Assembly: GCA_944324085.1 (NCBI GenBank)
Contig: CALUUX010000003.1
Location: 62,001-126,000, forward strand
Direction of reading: 5' to 3'
DNA from: an uncultured Mailhella sp.
GTDB lineage: Bacteria; Desulfobacterota; Desulfovibrionia; Desulfovibrionales; Desulfovibrionaceae
Length of the DNA: 64,000 nt
The notes under the pieces are model-generated. The model was not told the origin of the DNA, did no database searches, and saw only the letters and a program-made list of their open reading frames with translations. This document shows, piece by piece, positions 43,202-51,317 of the stretch (within the stretch, counting starts at the first letter, position 1; each line of letters opens with the position of its first letter). The position numbers were made by a program, and so were the translations under genes.

Positions 43202-44878
43202 ATGCCCCCGATTTACAGTAAAGAGTTGAAAACTCTTTTTATTCAGCATGCAGGCCAGCTCCGCCAGACGCGCACCTCACCCTGCGAAGACAAGTGCCTT
43301 CTGGGAAACGCCGTGCAAAAAGTGCATACGCTTCTGGCGGAAGGACGCGTGGATGAGGCTCTTTTGTGGCTTCACGCCCGCAATCCTTTTCCCGGCGTGA
43401 CGGGACGCGTATGTCCGCATCCTTGCGAGGACGCCTGCAACCGCGCCCGTCATGACGAGGCCGTGGCCATCCACAGTCTGGAACGCTTTGCGGCCGACAG
43501 CGGCCGATCCGCGGCGATACGGCCCATGCCGTCCACGGGGCGAAAGGTGGCGGTGATAGGTTCTGGTCCGGCCGGTCTTGCGGCGGCGCGTTTCGCCGCG
43601 CTGCTCGGCCACAGCGTGGACGTATATGAAAGTTCACCCGTCATGGGCGGCGCGCCGCGTCAGGTGATTCCGGATTTCCGTCTGCCCAAGGACGTGGTGG
43701 ACAGGGAAACCGCCGCCGCCATTGAGGGTGACGTGACGGTGCTCACCAACATTTCCGTAGGGCGCGACATCCTGCTTTCGGACATTTTGTCCCGTTATGA
43801 CGCCTGTCTCATGGCCGTGGGCCTGTGGAAAGAGCGGATTCTTAACATTCCCGGCAAGGAGTGGCTCGAACCGGCCGTGGCATGGCTCCGGCGCATGACG
43901 CTCGATCGTGAGAGTTTCGAGGGGCGCGACGTGGCCATTCTGGGCGGCGGTGGCGTGGCCTTCGACTGCGCGTTTACGGCGCGTCGTCTCAAGGCGCGTT
44001 CCGTGCATCTGATCTGCCTGGAAGACGACGGCTGCATGCGCGCTCCGGCGGAAGAAGTGCGTCAAGCCAGGGAGGAGGGCATTGTTCTGCATCAGTCTCT
44101 GCTGAGCCGCGGCGTTTCGCAGAGGGACGGACGGTTCCGCGTGGAGGCGGAACAAGTGCGTTCGTTCCGTTTTGACGAGACGGGCAAATTGCACGTTGAA
44201 CCGGCGGACGAACCTGTTTTCGCACTGGACGCGGATTGCGTCATTTGCGCGAGCGGCCTCATGCTGGACGACGCGGCGCTCGCAGGCATGGACGTGGAAC
44301 GCACGCCGCGAGGAATGGTGAAGGTGGACGACCGTTTTCGCACTTCGGTGCCGGGTCTGTTCGCCGCCGGCGATATGGCGTTTGGTCCCGGCCTTGTGGC
44401 GTCCGCCATCCGGTCGGGGCGCGAGGCGGCTGTTTCCATCCATAGAATATTGATGGGCGAGGATAAGGTCGTTGAGGTCTTCATTGACGGCGAAGGACAG
44501 GTGAGGACGGCTTCCGCGGACGCAGCCGTCACGCCTCACGTGGTGACGGTGGAAGAAATAATGAACGTCGACTACCACGAACACGCCCCCAGGGAACGTC
44601 AGCCCAAGCGCGACGCCGTTCCCGGCGTGGCATTCCATGAGCTTGAAGGCGGTTTGTCCGCCGAGCGGTCCGTGAAGGAAGCCTCTCGCTGTATGCATTG
44701 CGGCCACTGCATGGAATGCGGTTCCTGCGTGGAAAGTTGCCCCGGCCATATTCTGGAGATGGGAGACGACGGTCCGTTTGTGGCCTATCCCACGCAGTGC
44801 TGGCATTGCGGCTGTTGCCGTATCGCGTGCCCCACGGGATCCATAGCCTACAAGTTCCCGCTTACCATGATGCTTTAA
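43202..44878 (+). CDS. GltD-like NAD(P)H:Fe-S flavoprotein with C-terminal ferredoxin domain
   Basis: The 558-residue product has an N-terminal Fe-S helical domain of the glutamate-synthase small-subunit type (CEDKCLLGN near 28, CPHPCEDACNRARHDEAVA near 64). FAD-site GSGPAGLAAARFAALLGHSV lies near 119, NAD(P)-site ILGGGGVAFDCAFTARRLKA near 246, and a C-terminal double 4Fe-4S domain near 497-545 (CMHCGHCMECGSCVESCPG, CWHCGCCRIACPTG). It should pass electrons between NAD(P)H and the AprA-like flavoprotein. It is the last gene of the LysR-controlled operon; a terminator follows. Confidence 0.93.
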   Translation: MPPIYSKELKTLFIQHAGQLRQTRTSPCEDKCLLGNAVQKVHTLLAEGRVDEALLWLHARNPFPGVTGRVCPHPCEDACNRARHDEAVAIHSLERFAADSGRSAAIRPMPSTGRKVAVIGSGPAGLAAARFAALLGHSVDVYESSPVMGGAPRQVIPDFRLPKDVVDRETAAAIEGDVTVLTNISVGRDILLSDILSRYDACLMAVGLWKERILNIPGKEWLEPAVAWLRRMTLDRESFEGRDVAILGGGGVAFDCAFTARRLKARSVHLICLEDDGCMRAPAEEVRQAREEGIVLHQSLLSRGVSQRDGRFRVEAEQVRSFRFDETGKLHVEPADEPVFALDADCVICASGLMLDDAALAGMDVERTPRGMVKVDDRFRTSVPGLFAAGDMAFGPGLVASAIRSGREAAVSIHRILMGEDKVVEVFIDGEGQVRTASADAAVTPHVVTVEEIMNVDYHEHAPRERQPKRDAVPGVAFHELEGGLSAERSVKEASRCMHCGHCMECGSCVESCPGHILEMGDDGPFVAYPTQCWHCGCCRIACPTGSIAYKFPLTMML

Positions 44879-44979
44879 TGACCGCGCCTTTTTTCCTTTT
44901 CTCCGCACTTTCGCGTACCCCTGCGGCGTAAAGCGAGGGGGAGGGGGGAAGCGCGCCATTCTGGCCAGATTTCGGCCAA

Positions 44980-45010
44980 GGGCGGGTCTCTTCTTGGGGC
45001 CCGCCCTTTT
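44980..45010 (+). terminator. Intrinsic terminator after the flavoprotein operon
   Basis: Stem GGGCGGG/CCCGCCC with a 13-base loop, then TTTT at 45007-45010. It separates the flavoprotein operon from the MFS carrier gene, although read-through is possible. Confidence 0.8.
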
Positions 45011-45039
45011 GTATCTCTTTCCGATCGGCGGTGTCGAAT

Positions 45040-46263
45040 ATGAAAAAGCTGGATTCCCGCTATATTCTTCCTGTTCTCATTCTTATTTACAGCATGAATT
45101 TCATGGATCGTTCCGTCCTGAGCATTGTGGGAGACGCGCTGAAGGCGGATCTCTGCCTTTCCGACGGAGAACTCGGCCTGCTTCATTCCGTTTTGCTTAT
45201 CACCCTTATTTTTCTTATTATTCCAGGAGCCGCGCTGTGCGACATTCTGGGGCGTCGGCGCATGCTCGGCATAGCGGCCGCGTTATGGACGTGCGCCATG
45301 GCCCTGACGGGGACGGCGTCCGGTCTGGCGCATCTCATTGGGGCGCGTGCGCTCGGCAGTATCAATGAAGCGTCGGTGGGGGCGGGCGGCAACGCCTGGC
45401 TGGCCAGTTATTTTCCTGCGGAAAAGCGGGGAAAGGTCATAGGTATTTTTCAGATGAGCGCGCCTCTGGGCATGGCTCTCGGCACGCTTGTCGGCGGCGT
45501 GATTCTTGCCCTGACGGGAAGCTGGCGGGCGTCGTTTTTTCTTTTTTTGATTCCGGGCGTATGTTGCGCCGTGACCATTCCACGCCTGCCGGACAGGCAG
45601 GTCGCCGCGGGTCAGGGCTACTTCCGCGCCTTGCCCGGCCTTTTGAGGATACGAACGCTGGTGTTCTGCGGACTCGGCGCGGGTTTTTACTGCATCGTCA
45701 AATTTGCCTATCAGGCATGGCTGCCCGTGCTCATTCTGCGCAGTTATGAGGGACTTTCTCCGTGGATGGCCGGGGCCATGGCCGGGGCGTTTCTGCTTAT
45801 GGGAGTGGGCGGTCCCATCATAGGCGGCGCGTTTTCCGACTGGTTCAACAGGCGCAGCCCGTCCGGTCGGACCTATGCCATCATCGTGTGTCTCGGAGCC
45901 GTGGCGGCGTCCAAATTTGCGCTGTACTTCATGACCGGTCTGGTGCCGTTGCCGGTGCTCTTCGCGTACGGTCTTTTTGACGGACTGCTTACCATGATGC
46001 CTCTGCCCATCTACTTCACCATCGCGCAGGACGTGGTGGAAGACAGATTCCGCGGCGGCGCGTGCGGCCTTATGGGAGGCATTATTTATCTTACCGGGGG
46101 CGCGTGGGGTCCGCTGCTTGTGGGATTCCTTTCCGACCTGTTCGGCGGCGGGGCCGCAGGGCTGCGACTGGCGGAACTCGGTCTGCTGGCGTTTCTGCTG
46201 CTTTCCATGATAGTGTTCGCGCTGTCGGCCAAGCATTACGCCAGAGAGAGAAAACAATCATAA
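45040..46263 (+). CDS. MFS transporter
   Basis: The 407-residue 12-helix carrier starts with MNFMDRSVLSIVGDALKADL and has the loop motif CDILGRRRMLG (motif A-like) and RALGSINEASVGAGGNAWLA. These resemble Spinster/ACS-type organic anion carriers. ATG at 45040 is preferred over the in-frame GTG at 45031 because of spacing to GGCGG. It sits with a TauE-type gene 19 bases downstream and may move substrate or product of the adjacent operon. Confidence 0.9.
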   Translation: MKKLDSRYILPVLILIYSMNFMDRSVLSIVGDALKADLCLSDGELGLLHSVLLITLIFLIIPGAALCDILGRRRMLGIAAALWTCAMALTGTASGLAHLIGARALGSINEASVGAGGNAWLASYFPAEKRGKVIGIFQMSAPLGMALGTLVGGVILALTGSWRASFFLFLIPGVCCAVTIPRLPDRQVAAGQGYFRALPGLLRIRTLVFCGLGAGFYCIVKFAYQAWLPVLILRSYEGLSPWMAGAMAGAFLLMGVGGPIIGGAFSDWFNRRSPSGRTYAIIVCLGAVAASKFALYFMTGLVPLPVLFAYGLFDGLLTMMPLPIYFTIAQDVVEDRFRGGACGLMGGIIYLTGGAWGPLLVGFLSDLFGGGAAGLRLAELGLLAFLLLSMIVFALSAKHYARERKQS

Positions 46264-46282
46264 CGAAGACAAGAGAAACGCT

Positions 46283-47083
46283 ATGTTCGTCCTGCTGATT
46301 CTGTGCGTCGCGGGAGGTTCCCTTATTGGTCTGCTCAACGGCATGCTGGGCATGGGAGGGACGTTCATCGTCATTCCTCTGCTGGATGAAGTGTTGGTGC
46401 GCATGGGGTTGCCGTTATCGATCTCACACGTCATGGCCATAGGAACGGCTCCTTCGACCGTCCTTTTTACCTGCGTCGCCAGCTACTTCGCCCACAAGGC
46501 GCACGGTTCGGTGCGGAGCGACCTGCTCCGTCGCATGGGCGGAGGAATCTTTGTGGGAAGTCTGGCGGGCGCGTTTCTTGCGCCGCACGCCCCGACGCTT
46601 CTTTTAAAACTGCTGTTCGCCGGCGTGGTCATGATCATGGGGCTTTATCTGCTGTTTCCTTTTCGCCTGAGGGAAAGGGAGCGGGAAAGGCTCGGATGCC
46701 TGGAAGCGGCCGGCGTGTTTTTCGGCATGCTGGCCAGCATGAGCGGGCTGGCGGGCACGCTGCTCTGCCTTACCTATCTGAACTGGCGAGGCGTCGTTTG
46801 GCGTCAGGCGGTGGGCACGAGCGCGGGAATAGGGCTTATCATCGCGGTCACGTCGACGGCCGGATATGTGTTTTCCGGCTGGGGGTCGCCCGAACTTCCG
46901 ACGTGGTCTCTGGGATATGTGTATCTGCCCGGGACGTTGTGTCTGATTGTTCCGAGCATGCTCATGGCCAGAGTGGGCGCGTTTCTGGTGAACTGGAAGA
47001 AAATGCCTCTGTCTCCCATGAAGCGATGCGTGGGGCTGCTGAACGTGCTGGTGGCGATTCGCGTCGTCGTCGGACTGTGGTGA
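46283..47083 (+). CDS. TauE/SafE-family anion exporter (first of two)
   Basis: The 266-residue membrane protein has the twin-repeat TauE architecture: LIGLLNGMLGMGGTFIVIPL in the first half and WRQAVGTSAGIGLIIAVTST in the second. Family members export sulfite, sulfoacetate or similar sulfur anions. The ribosome site is weak. The position next to the MFS carrier and the LysR-controlled operon would fit efflux of sulfite from sulfonate breakdown, but this is inference. Confidence 0.9.
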   Translation: MFVLLILCVAGGSLIGLLNGMLGMGGTFIVIPLLDEVLVRMGLPLSISHVMAIGTAPSTVLFTCVASYFAHKAHGSVRSDLLRRMGGGIFVGSLAGAFLAPHAPTLLLKLLFAGVVMIMGLYLLFPFRLRERERERLGCLEAAGVFFGMLASMSGLAGTLLCLTYLNWRGVVWRQAVGTSAGIGLIIAVTSTAGYVFSGWGSPELPTWSLGYVYLPGTLCLIVPSMLMARVGAFLVNWKKMPLSPMKRCVGLLNVLVAIRVVVGLW

Positions 47084-47222
47084 GCCGGACGTTTTCGGAC
47101 ATGACGCGGGCGGATTTTGGACGGATCGCAAGCCGTTCTGACGGGGGACGCCTTGTTGCGGAGCTTTTCCTTCGGCGTTTTTTGCGGTAGCACAGGCAAA
47201 AAACGTCATGAGGATAATCGCC

Positions 47223-47690
47223 ATGAGTAAAGAATACGATCCGCGCATGCATACGGCTGAGCACACGCTGAGCGGGGTTCTTATCCGTCGTTACGGGTGT
47301 CCGCGTTGTTTTTCCACGCATATCAACGCCAACAAGTCCAAGGTGGATTTTCACTTTCCGCACGACCTTTCCGCGGAAGAAGTGAAAAGCCTTGTTGAGG
47401 AAGTGAACGCGGCTCTTGCCCGGGATCTGCCCGTGGTGGCCAGAGACATGCCTCGCGAAGAGGCAGCGCGGCGGTTTAATCTGTCCCGTCTGCCGGAAAG
47501 CGCGGGAGACACGCTGCGCATTGTGTACATCGGCGATCCGGATTCGCCGGAAGGACCGCTGGACGCCTGTCCCTGCATTGGCGAACATGTGTCTCACACG
47601 GCGGAATGCGGAACCTTTGTGTGGGTTTCCCATGAATGGAAGCCCGATGACGGCGGCGTGTTGCGCATTCGTTTCAAGCTGGAACGATAG
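47223..47690 (+). CDS. AlaX-like aminoacyl-tRNA editing-domain protein
   Basis: The 155-residue free-standing second-additional-domain (SAD) protein: HTAEHTLSGVL near the start and PCIGEHVSHTAECGTF near 120 supply the metal-binding His/His and Cys/His of AlaRS/ThrRS editing domains and AlaX. It should hydrolyse mischarged tRNA (for example Ser-tRNA-Ala). ATG at 47223 is preferred over 47208 because GAGGA precedes it. Monocistronic, followed by a terminator. Confidence 0.87.
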   Translation: MSKEYDPRMHTAEHTLSGVLIRRYGCPRCFSTHINANKSKVDFHFPHDLSAEEVKSLVEEVNAALARDLPVVARDMPREEAARRFNLSRLPESAGDTLRIVYIGDPDSPEGPLDACPCIGEHVSHTAECGTFVWVSHEWKPDDGGVLRIRFKLER

Positions 47691-47742
47691 ACGAAACGTT
47701 GGACGTCGCGGTTGTTCGCCTCTACGCCTCTGTCGGTAAGAA

Positions 47743-47772
47743 AGCCGCGCGTTGCGCGCGGCTGATTTCTTT
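47743..47772 (+). terminator. Terminator after the AlaX-like gene
   Basis: Stem AGCCGCGCG/CGCGCGGCT with loop TTG, then the T-rich GATTTCTTTC. Confidence 0.75.
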
Positions 47773-48105
47773 CGGAAACGCGCATTTTTCTTGGACGCCT
47801 TGAAGGAAAGAGTGCGGAATCGGCTCGTTTTCGCAAGAACTGTGAACGAAGCGTTGATGCGCTCGGGAGGCGTGATGTCGTTCAGGGGCCTTTTCGGCGG
47901 TCGGCTTTCACGAGAGGCCGGTTTGTCGAAAAGGCTTTTTTATGGCGTGGCGGAACCGCAGAGGGCGTTGACGCCGATCGTCGTCTCCCGCGGAAGATTC
48001 TTGCCGCTGTACGGAACGGATGTTAGGCGACGTTTAAAATAATTTATTTTCATTTCAACATATTAATTGATGCGCAAAGTCTTTTTTCAAAAATAATGAA
48101 AAAAG
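47773..48105. other. Gap, no supportable gene
   Basis: The stretch has a 96-codon frame (47752-48042) without a ribosome site or recognisable sequence, then turns AT-rich near 48040-48110 just before the promoter at 48118. Confidence 0.55.
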
Positions 48106-48146
48106 TGTCAATTTAAGTTGACAATGAAATTCGTTTTCATTAGTGT
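48106..48146 (+). promoter_or_regulatory. Promoter with a Fur-box-like palindrome in the spacer
   Basis: TTGACA at 48118-48123 and TAGTGT at 48141-48146 are 17 bases apart. The spacer is nearly filled by the 19-bp dyad AATGAAA-N5-TTTCATT (48123-48141), close to the TGAAA...TTTCA form of Fur sites. A second perfect dyad, TGTCAA-N6-TTGACA (48106-48123), overlaps the -35. Transcription would run right, towards the structured tract and the flavodoxin gene, which fits iron control of flavodoxin. Confidence 0.55.
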
Positions 48147-48308
48147 TCTTTTCAACGGGGAACGAACTACGGAAAAGATTTCCGGACACGTTCGTCGGAG
48201 CGTCGGAATGGTTTCTGAGCCGGACGGCCAACGTCCGTCAATCGACGGGCAGTTCTTTGAAAAGCGCATAGGGTTCGCATCGACCGAGTCAGGGCGAGAC
48301 ATTGACCT

Positions 48309-48318
48309 CCCCCCCCCC
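48309..48318. repeat. Poly-C tract, 10 bases
   Basis: Ten C residues lie directly before hairpin 48321-48369. Such runs are prone to slippage and rare in this window; others are at 48783 and 56455. Confidence 0.8.
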
Positions 48319-48432
48319 TGGCCGTCTGACGATGGCTTGACCCGGCGTCCGCCGGAGGCGTCAGACGGCAAAATTTTCGCAGGAACAAGGAATCCTGCGA
48401 GATGTTGGAATGCGACCGGGTCGTGTTCCTCG

Positions 48433-48455
48433 CTGAGGCGCAGCCTCAGTCTCCT
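48433..48455. repeat. Hairpin-TCTCCT element, copy 1
   Basis: CTGAGGC, loop GCA, GCCTCAG, then TCTCCT. The same design recurs at 48757-48782 with a changed stem. Confidence 0.6.
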
Positions 48456-48756
48456 GGTGCGGCGAGGGCCGCTTCCCGTTGTGGGGAGCGGCCCGAGAGA
48501 CGTCGCCGATATTTGCCATAACAGCAGGGAAACGATCCGAGCGTTTCCGTGCCTTCCAGAAAACGCCGCGCTCCGAGGCGGCGTTTCCGCCGGGACGCGC
48601 GTCTGGCGTTCCGGCAAAATTTCTTCTCGCGGCGGCGTGAACGCCTTTCCGCCGTCCGTTAGTCTTTGCCATACTTTTCGGGAAAGCAGGTGATCCCGGA
48701 AAGTTCTCCTCCGCATTGCCGGCGCGCGAGCCATGGCGCGCCGGCAAAAATTTGCT

Positions 48757-48791
48757 CTGGGGCCGTAAGGCCTCAGTCTCCTCCCCCCCCC
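48757..48791. repeat. Hairpin-TCTCCT element, copy 2, running into a 9-base poly-C tract
   Basis: CTGGGGCC, loop GTAA, GGCCTCAG (one G-T pair), then TCTCCT (ending 48782) and nine C residues (48783-48791). It shares the 13-base GCCTCAGTCTCCT with copy 1 but has different stem closing bases. Confidence 0.6.
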
Positions 48792-49033
48792 TAGCCGGGC
48801 CTTCGACTCACAGCGACGGTCCGGCCGAATTTCTGTCCTGCATCCATCCCGCGAAAAGCGGGGTGCGTACTCCTGGTCGTGCGCGGCGGAGAAAGACGGC
48901 ATATCTCCGCCGCGCAAAAATGCGAACTCACCTTCCCTCCGGGCGGGAAGACCGTTCGTTTCTCTGGCGTGGGCCGGAGGTCGACAGCTGCCCTATGGTT
49001 TTTTCTCCCGGAGGCTTTCGCTGGAGAAAAACG

Positions 49034-49477
49034 ATGAAGATTCTTATTGTGTACGGATCCACGACGGGGAATACCGCGGGTATTGCGGAAGCTCTTGGCG
49101 AACGCATCGGCGCCGCCGGACATGAAGTGACGGTTTTGAACGCCGCCGACGCTTCGGCCGAAGGGCTGTGCGACGGCTATGACGCCGCGTTGTTCGGCTG
49201 TTCCGCCTGGGGCACCGATGAGGTGGAATTGCAGGACGACTTCAACGTTCTGTTTGAAAACTTCGACGCCATCGGCGTCAGCGGAAAAAAGGCGGCCTGC
49301 TTTGCCAGCGGAGACAGCAATTTCGAACATTTCTGCGGAGCCGTGGACGTGTTGGAAAACAGGCTTGTCGGCCTTGGGGCCGTTATTGTGGAAGAGGGAC
49401 TCAAGGTGGACGGCGACTACGCCGGCAATAAGGATGAGGTGGACGCCTGGTGTGGGCGCGTTCTCGCCGCGCTTTGA
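49034..49477 (+). CDS. Flavodoxin
   Basis: The 147-residue short-chain flavodoxin has the FMN phosphate loop YGSTTGNTAGIAEAL (residues about 6-20), LFGCSAWGTDEVELQDDF at the W-loop and ACFASGDSNFEHFCGAVD at the Y-loop position. It carries low-potential electrons in place of ferredoxin, typically under iron limitation. GGAGA precedes the ATG at 49034. The nearest good promoter is the Fur-box-like one about 900 bases upstream, implying a very long leader, unless a promoter inside the tract is used. A strong terminator follows. Confidence 0.96.
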   Translation: MKILIVYGSTTGNTAGIAEALGERIGAAGHEVTVLNAADASAEGLCDGYDAALFGCSAWGTDEVELQDDFNVLFENFDAIGVSGKKAACFASGDSNFEHFCGAVDVLENRLVGLGAVIVEEGLKVDGDYAGNKDEVDAWCGRVLAAL

Positions 49478-49584
49478 CCGCGCATCGCCGAACGGGCTGA
49501 GTTCCGCGCCGAAGCCGTGTTTGCGGCGGCATGCGTGAATGGCGGAAGCTTGTCCGGGGTGTTTTGAAGAATCGTTCAGCTTAA

Positions 49585-49616
49585 GGGAATCGGCGGAATT
49601 GTCCGATTCCCTTTTT
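49585..49616 (+). terminator. Intrinsic terminator of the flavodoxin gene
   Basis: Stem GGGAATCGG/CCGATTCCC with a 9-base loop, then TTTTT at 49612-49616. Confidence 0.92.
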
Positions 49617-49625
49617 GGTTTTAAA

Positions 49626-49659
49626 CAGGACGGGACGCCCCGAAGTGCGTCCCGTCCTG
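49626..49659 (-). terminator. Terminator of the second TauE-type gene
   Basis: A 12-bp perfect stem CAGGACGGGACG with a 10-base loop, 23 bases after the minus-strand stop; TTTAA follows on that strand. Confidence 0.8.
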
Positions 49660-49682
49660 CCGAAACGCGTCGAAAACGCGGG

Positions 49683-50480
49683 TTACAGAACGTCGATCAG
49701 CATTTTGGTGGCAATGAAGTAGAGGAAGAACGCGAAGAATTTTTTGAGCTTTGGAACGGGGAGTTTGTGCGCGATGCCCGCGCCGATGGGGGCCGTGAGC
49801 ATGCTTACCGCCACAATGCCAGCGAGGGCCGGAAGGTAGAGGTAGCCCAGCGCGTACGGAGGAAGTTCGGGATTGTTCCAGCCGTTGGTGACGAAACCGA
49901 GGCATCCGGCGAAGGCGATGGGGAATCCCATGGCCGCGGACGTGCCCACGGCGCGTCTCATGTCCATATTGTGCCAGACGAGGAAGGGAACGGAAAGCGT
50001 GCCGCCGCCTATGCCGACGAGGCTGGACACCGCGCCTATGACCGCGCCCGCGCCCGTCATGCCGGCGAAGCCCGGCAGCTCGCGACTTGCGCTGGGCTTT
50101 TTGTTCAGCAGCATGTTGGTGGCCACATAGTACAGGAACACGACAAAGAACATCTGCAGGTAGCGGGCCGGAATGCGGGCAGCGATGAAGGAACCGCCGT
50201 AGGTTCCCACCAGAATGCCGAGGGCGATGCAACGGAAAACGTGCCAGTCCACGCCGCCGTGCTTGTGATGGGCCATGGCGCTGGAAATGGACGTGAACAT
50301 GATGCTGCCGAAGGACGTGCCGATGGCCATGTGCATGGCCACTTCCGGAGAGATGTTCAGCCACTGAAAGGAAAAGACGAGCATGGGCACGATCACGGCT
50401 CCACCGCCTATGCCGAGAAGGCCGGCCAGAACTCCCGCTATGGCTCCGAGCGCGCAGTAAAGAAGTATTGCGGTTATCAT
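49683..50480 (-). CDS. TauE/SafE-family anion exporter (second of two)
   Basis: The 265-residue membrane protein has repeat motifs LAGLLGIGGGAVIVPMLVF near 18 and VSSLVGIGGGTLSVPFLVWH near 153, and the MRRAVGTSAAMGFPIAFAG region, all typical of TauE/SafE permeases. Its sequence is clearly different from the copy at 46283. GAGGAG and AGAGG precede the ATG at 50480. Monocistronic between two hairpin terminators and a divergent hydrolase gene. Likely exports sulfite or a related anion. Confidence 0.93.
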   Translation of the reverse strand: MITAILLYCALGAIAGVLAGLLGIGGGAVIVPMLVFSFQWLNISPEVAMHMAIGTSFGSIMFTSISSAMAHHKHGGVDWHVFRCIALGILVGTYGGSFIAARIPARYLQMFFVVFLYYVATNMLLNKKPSASRELPGFAGMTGAGAVIGAVSSLVGIGGGTLSVPFLVWHNMDMRRAVGTSAAMGFPIAFAGCLGFVTNGWNNPELPPYALGYLYLPALAGIVAVSMLTAPIGAGIAHKLPVPKLKKFFAFFLYFIATKMLIDVL

Positions 50481-50678
50481 ATCCTCTCTCCTCGTGATAA
50501 TGACGAGTCATCATAACGACTGACGGCGCGACGTCAATGCGGGCGCGGAAGCATGTGACGGCGATGGCAAGCGTTTCAGGACGGGCGTTGCGTCGGGAAT
50601 CGGCGCGTTGCGAAAGAGAAGCAAACGGGGTACATGCAAGGGGAGCCTTGCGGCACATTCTTTTTTCAGGAGTCGTCC

Positions 50679-51293
50679 ATGCCCGTCATCACTCTTCCTT
50701 TCGGTCCTTTGGAAGCGAATTGCCACATCGTGCATAACGGCAGGGATGCCGTTGTGTTTGATCCTTCCGACGAGACGGATCTCGTGCTGAAGAAGATTTC
50801 CGAAAACGGCCTTGTTCTGCGCGCCGTCGCGCTCACCCATCTTCACTGCGATCATTGCATCGGCTGCGCCGACATGACCCGCGCCACGGGTCTGCTTCCC
50901 CTGGTGGGCGCGGAGGACTGGGCGGAGCGCGCGCTGCTTTTGTGCAGGGGCATGTGTTTCGGCATGAATCTCAAGCCCTTTGAAGCGGAGATTCTGGCCC
51001 CCGGCGACGTGTCATGGGGAAGTCTGCGTTGCCGCGTCATTGCCACGCCCGGTCATTCCGCGGGCAGTCTTTGTTATTATTTTCAGGATCTCGGACTCGT
51101 CGTCACGGGAGACCTGCTTTTCTTCCGTTCCGTGGGGCGCACCGATTTGCCCGGCGGCAACGGCGAAGACCTGGTAAAATCTCTGCGGGAGCGCATCTAT
51201 ACGTTGCCGGGCAACGTGGTGGTCTATCCCGGCCACGGTCCGGAAACCAGCGTCGGTTACGAAGCCACGCAGAACAGCTATTGTCGCGCCTGA
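50679..51293 (+). CDS. Metallo-beta-lactamase-fold hydrolase, glyoxalase II-like
   Basis: The 204-residue product has the binuclear metal motif THLHCDHCIG, then ATPGHSAGSLCYYF, VVTGDLLFF and YPGHGPETSVGYE, the order seen in short hydroxyacylglutathione hydrolase-like enzymes. AGGAG precedes the ATG at 50679. The C-terminal substrate domain of true glyoxalase II is absent, so the substrate is uncertain. Followed closely by an FMN reductase-like gene. Confidence 0.93.
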   Translation: MPVITLPFGPLEANCHIVHNGRDAVVFDPSDETDLVLKKISENGLVLRAVALTHLHCDHCIGCADMTRATGLLPLVGAEDWAERALLLCRGMCFGMNLKPFEAEILAPGDVSWGSLRCRVIATPGHSAGSLCYYFQDLGLVVTGDLLFFRSVGRTDLPGGNGEDLVKSLRERIYTLPGNVVVYPGHGPETSVGYEATQNSYCRA

Positions 51294-51317
51294 GCGCGGT
51301 TTTCGCGCGGAGGAAGC

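Larger units (their letters stand above)
48154..49033 (+). ncRNA. Highly structured non-coding tract (long leader or ncRNA)
   Basis: About 880 bases are packed with perfect or near-perfect hairpins whose stem sequences differ. Four clear units share one design, a GC stem ending just before an A/T tract: 48321-48369 then AAAATTTT; 48589-48615 then AAAATTT; 48717-48747 then AAAAATTT; 48881-48915 then AAAAAT. A weaker fifth is at 48793-48822. Other hairpins are at 48377-48400, 48466-48494 and 48529-48549. Different sequences with the same fold suggest selection on structure. Three long open frames cross it (269 codons minus at 48108, 191 codons plus at 48118, and the upstream extension of the flavodoxin frame), but none resembles a protein. 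It could be a leader of the flavodoxin mRNA, one or more ncRNAs, or a repeat cluster. Confidence 0.5.

Noticed and set aside
47752-48042. A 96-codon frame downstream of the AlaX-like gene
   Set aside because: It starts in the terminator hairpin of the preceding gene, has no ribosome site and no recognisable sequence.
48118-48917. Long frames on both strands (191 codons plus, 269 codons minus) in the structured tract
   Set aside because: Both lack a family resemblance; the plus frame begins inside the Fur-like dyad and the tract is full of perfect hairpins and C runs. A coding role cannot be fully excluded.
48309-48920. CRISPR-like repeat array
   Set aside because: The hairpins have different sequences and irregular spacing; there is no constant direct repeat and no cas gene.
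48321-48920. REP/RAYT-type or integron attC cluster
   Set aside because: REP elements share stem sequence and attC sites need RYYYAAC/GTTRRRY boxes; neither is seen, and no RAYT transposase or integrase gene is near.
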